DNA of 5,552 nt from JBBQER01 sp052148155 (GTDB taxonomy: Bacteria > Actinomycetota > Acidimicrobiia > IMCC26256 > PALSA-610). Made by a program: the position numbers and the translations under genes. Shown here one piece after another: positions 1 to 4,939 of this stretch. The notes below the pieces were generated by a model, which made no database searches, was not told the origin of the DNA, and saw only the letters and a list, made by a program, of their open reading frames with translations. The stretch is from NCBI GenBank assembly GCA_052148155.1, contig JBKQIY010000225.1:1-5552 (forward strand). Reading direction: 5' to 3'. Position 1 is the stretch's first letter; every line of letters begins with the position of its first letter.

Positions 1-18
1 GGCACGGTCGCGGTCACC

Positions 19-47
19 CGGGTGGGCGGTTGCGTGCCGCCCGCCCG
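19..47. terminator. Strong GC hairpin, possible terminator
   Basis: Arms 19-29 and 37-47 pair over 11 bp with one G-U wobble (23/43) around a 7-nt loop. No T-run follows on either strand, so it is not a canonical intrinsic terminator. GC-rich hairpins with poor T-tracts are common at actinobacterial gene ends. It could end a gene lying to the left of the window, or the leftward ogt transcript, whose stop is about 150 nt away. The pairing is seen directly; the role is inferred. Confidence 0.35.
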
Positions 48-199
48 ACTGCATCGCGGGAGCTCGGAGCGAGCCGCGACGCGTGGCGGCTCTTCGACGC
101 GATGATTCCCCACGCCTGGCGGTTCGAGTCTCTCCTCCCGGCGCGGCGCTTTCGACGCTTCGCGATCTTCGGAGTGGACGTTGGCGCGTCGCAGTGCGG

Positions 200-706
200 C
201 TACCGCGCCCGTACGAGTGACGGACGGTCGGATTCTTCGAACAGGCCGCCGGGCCGGGTTTCGTGCGCGAGGAGCCAGCGTTTGCGATCGACGCCGAAGC
301 CGTATCCGCCGAGCGCGCCTCCGGCGCGTACCACGCGGTGACAGGGGATCACGAGGCAGATCGGGTTCGTCGCGTTGGCTGTCCCGACTGCTCGCGCGGC
401 GCCGGGCGCGCCGACCCGGGCTGCGAGTTCGCCGTAGCTGATCGTCGATCCGGCGCGGATTTCGCGTAGTTCCTTCCATACCAGTTGGCGGAATTCGGTG
501 CCTTGGGGCGCGACGGTGAGCGCGTCGAGGGAGTCGAGGTCGCCTGCGAAGTAGGCGGAGAGCTTGTCGTGCACGCCGGCCGAGTCTCGTATGACGTGCG
601 ACGTGGCGCGGTTTGTGAGGAAACCCGCCGTTCGTACCGAACCGTCGATCACCACCGCGCGGAACGTGCCGATCGGGGTGTCCACTTGAGCTTGTTCTCG
701 TGTCAT
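200..706 (-). CDS. ogt: Methylated-DNA--[protein]-cysteine S-methyltransferase (O6-alkylguanine repair)
   Basis: A suicide repair protein that moves the alkyl group from O6-alkylguanine (and O4-alkylthymine) in DNA to its own cysteine. It has 168 residues, the usual size for the stand-alone family. The active-site motif PCHRV is seen with Cys122, preceded by the conserved Asn-Pro at 114-115. Arg105 in the RAVG helix matches the arginine finger that stabilises the flipped-out base. The glycine-rich GGYGFG follows at 133-138, and Glu149 matches the glutamate of the Asn-His-Cys-Glu network. Residues 1-65 form the variable N-terminal domain. The ATG at 706 has no Shine-Dalgarno but sits six bases after a TACAAC motif, which suggests a leaderless mRNA. 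The gene is divergent from the ada-alkA fusion and shares a 100-bp control region with it. The product is highly certain from the motifs. Confidence 0.96.
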   Translation of the reverse strand: MTREQAQVDTPIGTFRAVVIDGSVRTAGFLTNRATSHVIRDSAGVHDKLSAYFAGDLDSLDALTVAPQGTEFRQLVWKELREIRAGSTISYGELAARVGAPGAARAVGTANATNPICLVIPCHRVVRAGGALGGYGFGVDRKRWLLAHETRPGGLFEESDRPSLVRAR

Positions 707-712
707 GGTGTT

Positions 713-718
713 GTTGTA
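713..718 (-). promoter_or_regulatory. Putative -10 element of a leaderless ogt promoter
   Basis: Read on the minus strand, TACAAC lies at 718-713, exactly six bases before the ogt ATG (706). That spacing would put the transcription start at or beside the A of the start codon. It resembles the clear TACAAT -10 found upstream of the sigma factor gene in this window. No good TTGACA-like -35 is seen: the expected -35 position (about 736-741) falls inside the outer arm of the intergenic inverted repeat. That fits a promoter needing an activator. Inference from sequence only. Confidence 0.45.
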
Positions 719-732
719 CGGCCGTCCGGGTG

Positions 733-781
733 GACGGATCCGGACACGTGGCCGGTTCGGCCGGCCGTGTCCGGATCTGTC
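733..781. promoter_or_regulatory. Large inverted repeat in the divergent ogt/ada-alkA control region
   Basis: Arms 734-748 and 766-780 are complementary at 14 of 15 positions, and 733/781 adds a further pair. Eleven central positions (738-748 with 766-776) are perfect. A smaller inverted repeat (750-754 with 758-762) lies inside. The centre is at 757, against 756.5 for the midpoint between the two start codons. The arms cover the expected -35 region of both divergent promoters. An operator for a dimeric or paired regulator, most simply the Ada-AraC protein encoded next door, would fit. An extruded or RNA hairpin is the alternative. The E. coli Ada box (AAT/GCAA parts) is not visible here. Confidence 0.6.
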
Positions 782-794
782 TCGTCTCGTAGCC

Positions 795-800
795 TAGAAC
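795..800 (+). promoter_or_regulatory. Putative -10 element of a leaderless ada-alkA promoter
   Basis: TAGAAC at 795-800 stands six bases before the GTG at 807, the same spacing and nearly the same motif (TANAAC) as on the ogt side. An alternative -10, TAGCCT at 790-795 (TAnnnT form), would give a 4-5 nt leader. No Shine-Dalgarno precedes the GTG. The would-be -35 falls in the right arm of the inverted repeat and does not match TTGACA. Confidence 0.42.
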
Positions 801-806
801 GGGTTC

Positions 807-2177
807 GTGGACACGTTCACTGGGGTCGTCACGACAGGTATCTACTGCCGGTCGGTTGGGTGTCCGGCGTCGCCGCTGCGCCGCAACCTGCTCCCGTTCG
901 GCACTGCGGCGGCGGCTGAAGCGGCCGGGTTTCGGCCCTGTTTGCGGTGCCGTCCGGATCGGGTTCCCGAGATCGGTTGGATCGCCGCGCCGGAGCTGGT
1001 GTGCCGAGCGATGCATTGCATTGCCGACGGTGCGCTGGACGACATGACCGAAGACGAATTCGCGGCGCGGCTGGGCGCGAGTGCCCGTCATGTGCGGCGC
1101 CTGTTCGCCCAGCACGTGGGCGCGACCCCGAGTGAGGTTGCCCGCTCGCGACGCGCCCATTTCGCGAGACGTCTGCTCGACGACACCGATTTGGCGATGA
1201 AACAGATCGCGACGGCGGCCGGTTTCAACAGCGTCCGCCAGATGAATCGTGTCGTGCGGGACGTGTTCCAGTTCACTCCGACGGATTTGCGCGCGAAGCG
1301 CCGTCTGCCCGACCGGCTCGTCGTCGACGGTGGGCTCGAGCTGCGTGTCCCGTACCGGGCGCCGTTGGCGTGGGGTGCGCTGCTCGCGTTCCTCGCGCCG
1401 CGTGCGATCCCTGGTGTCGAGGCCGTCGATCTCGACGCGAACAGCTACCGGCGCATCGTCGATGTCGACGGCGCACCCGGGGTGATCGAGGTGTGGGACG
1501 TCCCACGTGAGCAGGCTTTACGGCTGCGTGCGCATCTTCCCGCCATCGACGGTCTGGTGCATCTCGTGGCCGGCGTCCGACGTTTGTTCGACCTCGACGC
1601 TGACCCGAAGGCCATCGACCGTCACCTGGGTCGCGACCCACGACTGAAGCTGCTTGTCCGTGCATGTCGGGGGATGCGGGTGCCCGGTGCGCTCGACCCG
1701 TTCGAACTTGGTGTGCGAGCGATCCTCGGTCAGCAGGTATCGGTCGCGCGGGCGACCGCGCTCGCGGGCGCGCTTGTCGGCCAGTTGGGCCGGCGGGTCG
1801 GTGGCGTCGCTCCGTTGGGGCTTACGCACGAGTTTCCGAAAGCTTCGGTTGTCGCGGGTGCCGATCTGTCGACGATCGGTCTGACCTCGGCGCGGGTGGC
1901 AGCGCTGCACAGCTTCGCCGCCGCGATCGTGTCCGGTGACGTCACCCTCGATCGGGGTGTCGGGCTCGAAGAGACGGTGCGTTCGCTGTGCGCGCTGCCG
2001 GGCATCGGTCCGTGGACTGCTCACTATGTGGCGATGCGGGCGTGCGGAGAGCGTGACGCATTCCCGGCTTCGGATCTCGCGCTGCGGAAAGTGCTCGGTC
2101 CGGATCCGACCGTCGTCGCGGAATCGTGGCGGCCGTGGCGTGCCTATGCGGCGATGCATCTCTGGGCGTCCCACTGA
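807..2177 (+). CDS. alkA: Ada-type methyl sensor / AraC activator fused to AlkA DNA-3-methyladenine glycosylase II
   Basis: A 456-residue fusion. Residues 1-52 are the Ada zinc domain, with Cys14, Cys19, Cys45 and Cys48; in Ada the first such cysteine accepts a methyl from DNA methylphosphotriesters and switches on activation. Residues 60-165 are an AraC-type double helix-turn-helix, with helices around 82-100 and 129-152. Residues 168-290 match the AlkA N-terminal domain. Residues 296-456 are the HhH-GPD glycosylase, with hairpin LPGIGPWTA (397-405) and catalytic Asp423, which removes N3/N7-alkylated purines in base excision repair. An in-frame TAG at 795-797 forces the GTG at 807 as start, so the usual N-terminal lead-in of Ada is short. 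The second zinc cysteine is one residue later than in E. coli Ada. Mycobacterial AlkA has the same fusion. Probably autoregulated and co-regulated with divergent ogt. Confidence 0.94.
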   Translation: MDTFTGVVTTGIYCRSVGCPASPLRRNLLPFGTAAAAEAAGFRPCLRCRPDRVPEIGWIAAPELVCRAMHCIADGALDDMTEDEFAARLGASARHVRRLFAQHVGATPSEVARSRRAHFARRLLDDTDLAMKQIATAAGFNSVRQMNRVVRDVFQFTPTDLRAKRRLPDRLVVDGGLELRVPYRAPLAWGALLAFLAPRAIPGVEAVDLDANSYRRIVDVDGAPGVIEVWDVPREQALRLRAHLPAIDGLVHLVAGVRRLFDLDADPKAIDRHLGRDPRLKLLVRACRGMRVPGALDPFELGVRAILGQQVSVARATALAGALVGQLGRRVGGVAPLGLTHEFPKASVVAGADLSTIGLTSARVAALHSFAAAIVSGDVTLDRGVGLEETVRSLCALPGIGPWTAHYVAMRACGERDAFPASDLALRKVLGPDPTVVAESWRPWRAYAAMHLWASH

Positions 2178-2224
2178 CCGATATTCCGGATTCCGGGATC
2201 TCCGCAGCCGTCACGGTGAACCAG

Positions 2225-2243
2225 GCACGGACGTTGTCCGTGC
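2225..2243 (+). terminator. Hairpin downstream of alkA, possible terminator
   Basis: A perfect 8-bp stem (2225-2232 with 2236-2243) and a GTT loop lie 48 nt after the alkA stop codon. No T-run follows. Position and strength suit an actinobacterial terminator; the role is inferred. Confidence 0.4.
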
Positions 2244-2453
2244 GACGCCGCGGACGATGTCGTGCCGTCGAACAACACGATGGCGCGGTCGACGTTCGAG
2301 GAACGGCTCAGGGTGTCGCCGCGCACGAAACGTGACGCGGCGTTCGAGACGGCGCGAACCGACCCCGACCGTCCGGGCTGCGCGCCGCCCGGCGCGAGGT
2401 CGCGACGTAGCTGGGAGCGTCGCGAGGCACGTCAGAACGGGCGAACCGCGGCT

Positions 2454-2478
2454 CGGACGGGTTCGGTCCGGACGGGTT
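2454..2478. repeat. Two direct copies of CGGACGGGTT, period 15
   Basis: CGGACGGGTT occurs at 2454-2463 and again at 2469-2478. A 6-bp inverted repeat (2442-2447 with 2460-2465) overlaps the first copy. It lies in the gene-less stretch. It could be a small operator or chance in GC-rich DNA. Confidence 0.35.
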
Positions 2479-3022
2479 GACGACCCTGCGACAAGACGCC
2501 CTCGCCGTGCCCGTCACCGGCGCGGGCGGAGCCGGGCAGATGCGCCCGCCGGCGATCACGCCGACGTCGGGTGTCGGCCATGCCGGTCTTACGTGGGCGT
2601 CTCCCGATCACCTGCCACCCTGCGGCGCCGGCGGGTTCTCGCCACAGACCATGGCCCCCGCCGACGTGGATGACCCGATCCATATCCCGGCCCCGTGTCG
2701 GCGCACGCATGACGGTCACGTCACGTCGCCGACGATCCACAGGTTCGGGACGTTCGGGCGACGGGCGGCGACGTCGTGCTCACAGTCGGTACTCGCCACG
2801 CCAGTTTCTGATGCGACCTGGGCCCGGCGATCGACGACGATTCGAGCCGTTCGGAAGGCTGGCTGTGGACGCTCCTGTCAGCAATGTTGATGTCGGCGTT
2901 GGCAGCCTCGGGCGTTGGAACGTCCGGCGGTGTCGTCGGGAGGCCGCAAAAGCTTGACAGACGCCTTTGGCGCTCAGTTGCGCCCGGAACGCGTTTGGCC
3001 TGGTCAGCGCCGGTATTGCAGC

Positions 3023-3051
3023 TTGAGATCGTCGTCTAGATCCGGTACAAT
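3023..3051 (+). promoter_or_regulatory. Sigma-70-type promoter of the sigma factor gene
   Basis: TTGAGA (3023-3028) and TACAAT (3046-3051) are separated by exactly 17 bases, matching TTGACA/TATAAT at five of six positions each. This is the best promoter in the window. The start is expected near 3058, giving a leader of about 226 nt before the ATG at 3284. It also argues against the coding frame that stays open upstream to 2915. Confidence 0.75.
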
Positions 3052-3057
3052 CGGAAA

Positions 3058-3283
3058 CCGGCTCACGCCGGGCCCGCCCAGACCCGCCGCCAAACCAGAG
3101 CCAGACCTGCCGCCAGCAAGCCGTAGGCCGCCGACGCCAACTTCAGACCCGCCCGGGAACACTTGTTTCCTCTCGGACGTTTTGAACGACGTCTCGACCT
3201 CGGTCCCTACCCGGCCGATAAAGAACAAGCATGCATTTCTCCCGAGCAAGTTCCCGCCCGAAGCGAGACCTGAAGGCAGCCAT
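3058..3283 (+). promoter_or_regulatory. Long, C-rich 5' leader with three CAGACCYGCC repeats
   Basis: The inferred untranslated leader of the sigma factor mRNA. CAGACCYGCC appears at 3079-3088, 3102-3111 and 3144-3153. From about 3066 to 3158 it is C-rich and relatively G-poor (my hand count is 44 C to 26 G in 93 nt), a composition seen at Rho-loading sites. A long-range pairing is possible between 3154-3165 and 3247-3256 (7 bp, a 2-nt bulge, then 3 bp), ending about 15 nt before the ribosome binding site. I recognise no riboswitch family. A regulatory role is inference. Confidence 0.4.
3272..3276 (+). promoter_or_regulatory. Ribosome binding site of the sigma factor gene
   Basis: GAAGG at 3272-3276 is seven bases before the ATG at 3284. 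It selects this start over alternatives in the frame that is open further upstream. Confidence 0.65.
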
Positions 3284-4237
3284 ATGCCCGTCAAGCACGT
3301 GAAGTCCCGCCGTGAGGACCGCGACTACGAGGACCTCGTACGCCTCTACCTCGAGGACGTCGGCCGCCACGACCTGCTCACCAAAGACGACGAAGTTCGT
3401 CTGGCGCAGGCCATAGAGGGTGGTGTCTCCGCCGCCGCCGATCTTGCCGCCGCGAAGAAGCTCACGCCCACCCAGCGCCGCAACCTTCGGCGCGCCATCC
3501 GTCAGGGCGAAGAAGCGCACCGCCAGTTCGTCAACTCGAACCTGCGGCTCGTCGTCTCGATCGCCAAGAAGTACCAGTCGTCCGGTCTGCCGCTGCTCGA
3601 CATCGTCCAAGAAGGCAACCTGGGCCTGATCCACGCGGTCGACAAGTTCGACTGGCGTAAAGGTTTCAAGTTCTCGACGTACGCGACGTGGTGGATCCGC
3701 CAGGCCATCCAGCGTGGCATTGCCAACTCGGCCCGCGTGATCCGTCTCCCCGTGCATGCGGGCGACATGCTCACCGCGTTGTTGAAGATGCGGGCGCAGC
3801 TCGAAGGTTCGCTCGGCCGTACCCCGACGTTGGCTGAACTGGCCGGCGAAGCCGAACTTCCGCTCGACAAGGTTGTCGAGGTCCTGCGCTACGCGGTCGA
3901 CACGGTCTCGCTCGACGAGCCGGTCCGCGACGACGGTGACGCCGAACTCGGCGATTTCGTCGAAGACCGCAACGCGACCGCCCCGTTCGACGCAGCTGCG
4001 GTGTCGCTACTTCCTGGCGAGGTCGCCAAGGTCCTCAAGGTGCTCGACGAGCGTGAGCGCACCATCTTGTGCCTGCGGTTCGGGCTCGACGGTGGCGGCG
4101 AACGCACCCTCGAAGAAGTGGCCGAACATTTCGGGCTCACCCGTGAGCGGATCCGTCAGATCGAGGCCCGCGCGATGTCGAAGTTGCGTCACCCCTCGGC
4201 CGACGTCGGCGCCCGCGAGCTCCTCGAAGCCGTCTAA
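3284..4237 (+). CDS. RNA polymerase sigma factor, sigma-70 family (RpoD/SigA-like)
   Basis: A 317-residue sigma factor that joins core RNA polymerase and recognises -10/-35 promoters. Region 1.2 spans about 15-47 (DLVRLYLEDVGRHDLLT...). Region 2 spans about 76-150, with the core-binding NLRLVVSIAKKY (86-97), the DIVQEGNLGL stretch (106-115) and the -10 recognition/melting segment FKFSTYATWWIRQAI (128-142). Region 3 follows from about 155. Region 4 spans about 242-303, with the -35 helix-turn-helix and signature LTRERIRQIEARA (285-297). No region 1.1 is present after the chosen start. The ATG at 3284 is favoured by the GAAGG site and a strong promoter upstream; the same frame is open back to 2915, but that part lies across the promoter and its translation looks non-protein-like. 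It is either a compact primary sigma or a group 2 paralogue (SigB/HrdB type); the window cannot decide. Confidence 0.95.
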   Translation: MPVKHVKSRREDRDYEDLVRLYLEDVGRHDLLTKDDEVRLAQAIEGGVSAAADLAAAKKLTPTQRRNLRRAIRQGEEAHRQFVNSNLRLVVSIAKKYQSSGLPLLDIVQEGNLGLIHAVDKFDWRKGFKFSTYATWWIRQAIQRGIANSARVIRLPVHAGDMLTALLKMRAQLEGSLGRTPTLAELAGEAELPLDKVVEVLRYAVDTVSLDEPVRDDGDAELGDFVEDRNATAPFDAAAVSLLPGEVAKVLKVLDERERTILCLRFGLDGGGERTLEEVAEHFGLTRERIRQIEARAMSKLRHPSADVGARELLEAV

Positions 4238-4260
4238 CCGAACTTCCAGACATTGTCGTT

Positions 4261-4288
4261 GGCCGGCCGCCCTTCGGGGCGGCCGGTT
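4261..4288 (+). terminator. Terminator hairpin after the sigma factor gene
   Basis: A perfect 10-bp stem (4263-4272 with 4277-4286) closed by a TTCG tetraloop, extended by two G-U pairs (4261-4262 with 4287-4288). It begins 24 nt after the stop codon. Only a short TT follows, typical of high-GC terminators. Confidence 0.75.
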
Positions 4289-4298
4289 CGCGTCCGTC

Positions 4299-4310
4299 CG
4301 AGTCGACTCG
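4299..4310. repeat. 12-bp perfect palindrome
   Basis: CGAGTCGACTCG reads the same on both strands. It lies between the sigma terminator and the Rid gene. It could be an operator for a dimeric repressor; nothing else supports this. Confidence 0.3.
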
Positions 4311-4370
4311 ACGTCCCGGCCGGCGGTGTTGCGTTGAAGGTGTGGTGAAAGTTGCTCTTGTCATACTGCG

Positions 4371-4460
4371 ATCCCCCCAGGTGCGCCCCCCTTGGGATGT
4401 CGGAGTCGGCTCCCATGGGGGCGCCCCTTGTCTGGCGAAGAGCGTCCCCTGGGGGCGTTC
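4371..4460 (+). repeat. Alternating C-run/G-run inverted repeats ahead of the Rid gene
   Basis: Four complementary runs alternate: CGCCCCCC (4384-4391), GGGGGCG (4417-4423), CGCCCC (4422-4427) and GGGGGCG (4451-4457). The first two form a stem of 5 + 5 + 3 bp (4383-4397 with 4411-4424, one mismatch, one bulge, 13-nt loop). The second and third form the perfect palindrome GGGGCGCCCC (4418-4427). CCCC-T-GGGG (4446-4454) is a third local dyad. TCGGAGTCG is repeated directly at 4400-4408 and 4473-4481. Several pairings exclude one another, as in attenuators, or the units may be protein sites. No clear promoter is seen nearby. Confidence 0.5.
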
Positions 4461-4489
4461 GGAGATCGTGTCTCGGAGTCGCTACCGTC

Positions 4490-4494
4490 GGAGG
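4490..4494 (+). promoter_or_regulatory. Ribosome binding site of the Rid-family gene
   Basis: A full GGAGG at 4490-4494 lies four bases before the ATG at 4499. Slightly close, but it clearly favours this start over ones further upstream (such as 4352) in the same frame. Confidence 0.7.
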
Positions 4495-4498
4495 CGCG

Positions 4499-4906
4499 AT
4501 GGGCCCTCCTGGAGTAGAACGCGACGACCCGTGGGGCGGGGCGTTCGGTGCCGCACTCGCGGTCCGGGCCGGAGATTTCGTGTTCACGTCGACCCTCAGT
4601 GGCGTCCTCACCCTCGACCTCGCCGACGGCGTCCCCCAGTTCGCGGAGACGTTCGACGAGCAGCTCCGACTCGCGGGGGAGCATGTGCGCGATCGCCTCG
4701 AGCGTTTGGGATGCACGACATCGGACATCGTGGACGCCACGGTCACGCTGCATCCTTCGGTCGACATCGACGCAGGCGCGTTCTTGGACCGACTGCAAGA
4801 ACGAGTCTTCGCCGGCGGCGTCCCGGCGGTGAGTGTGGTGCGTGCCCCGTCAGCGTTCGCCGAGTCGTTGGTGAGCGTCAAAGTCATCGCCTACAAACCG
4901 CGCTGA
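4499..4906 (+). CDS. Rid (YjgF/YER057c/UK114) family protein, non-canonical
   Basis: A 135-residue single-domain protein of the usual Rid length. Family features are LAVRAGDFVFTSTLSG (20-35), a helix with QLRLAGEHVRDRLERLGC (55-72), DIVDATVTL (76-84) and the final VPAVSVVRAP...VSVKVIAY (108-132). Rid proteins are small cytosolic trimers; RidA hydrolyses reactive imine/enamine intermediates from pyridoxal-phosphate enzymes. An ungapped alignment to E. coli RidA from memory puts Val111 at catalytic Arg105 and Ser126 at Glu120, so 2-iminoacid deaminase activity is doubtful. It may belong to one of the Rid subfamilies without the arginine, whose roles are largely unknown. It sits alone between the sigma terminator and a convergent gene, behind an unusual GC-rich repeat leader. 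Family assignment is good; function is open. Confidence 0.85.
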   Translation: MGPPGVERDDPWGGAFGAALAVRAGDFVFTSTLSGVLTLDLADGVPQFAETFDEQLRLAGEHVRDRLERLGCTTSDIVDATVTLHPSVDIDAGAFLDRLQERVFAGGVPAVSVVRAPSAFAESLVSVKVIAYKPR

Positions 4907-4919
4907 CCCGAGCCCGATC

Positions 4920-4935
4920 CGGTCGGCGACGACCG
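4920..4935. terminator. Small hairpin between convergent genes
   Basis: Arms 4920-4925 and 4930-4935 form a 6-bp stem with a GCGA (GNRA) loop in the 33-nt gap between the convergent Rid and TPR-like genes. It may serve both directions as a terminator; there is no T-run. Confidence 0.4.
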
Positions 4936-4939
4936 CAGT

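Larger units (their letters stand above)
2178..3022. other. Intergenic stretch without a supportable gene
   Basis: About 845 bases between the alkA stop and the sigma promoter. Open frames exist on both strands (for example plus 2477-2890, and minus 2740-2432 and 2559-2308). Their translations are rich in Arg, Pro and Gly, match no family I know, have no good ribosome binding sites and overlap each other. Visible elements are a perfect 8-bp hairpin at 2225-2243, a tandem 10-bp repeat at 2454-2463 and 2469-2478, and an isolated TTGACA at 2954-2959 with no -10 partner. It could be decayed coding DNA or an undescribed non-coding locus. Confidence 0.55.

Noticed and set aside
120..135. GGTTCGAGTC resembling a tRNA T-arm
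   Set aside because: The flanking bases do not form a 5-bp T-stem, and no acceptor or anticodon arms can be built around it.
30..341. Plus-strand open frame at the left edge
   Set aside because: It runs antisense through the last 142 bases of ogt and starts inside a strong hairpin. Composition is Arg/Ser-rich with no family match.
1936..2673. Long Arg-rich plus-strand frame overlapping the end of alkA
   Set aside because: A shadow frame: extremely Arg-rich, overlapping alkA out of frame for over 200 bases, with no domain.
2477..2890. 137-residue plus-strand open frame in the gene-less stretch
   Set aside because: GC-rich third positions fit coding, but there is no recognisable domain. The TTG start lacks a ribosome binding site and the Pro/Gly/Arg bias suggests chance in GC-rich DNA. 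Conservation in relatives would revive it.
2954..2959. Perfect TTGACA as a -35 box
   Set aside because: No -10-like sequence 15-19 bases downstream; the better promoter is at 3023-3051.
2915..3283. N-terminal extension of the sigma factor frame (GTG/ATG-type start at 2915)
   Set aside because: It spans a clear promoter (3023-3051). The translation is Pro/Arg/Ser-rich and unlike any sigma region, and a good ribosome binding site and ATG exist at 3272-3286.
4358..4363. TTGTCA as a -35 box for the Rid gene
   Set aside because: The expected -10 position (about 4380-4387) is GTGCGCC-like with no AT-rich hexamer.
4352..4498. Upstream extension of the Rid-family frame
   Set aside because: It would translate through the GC-rich repeat element into sequence unlike Rid proteins. 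GGAGG at 4490-4494 and the family's usual length point to 4499.
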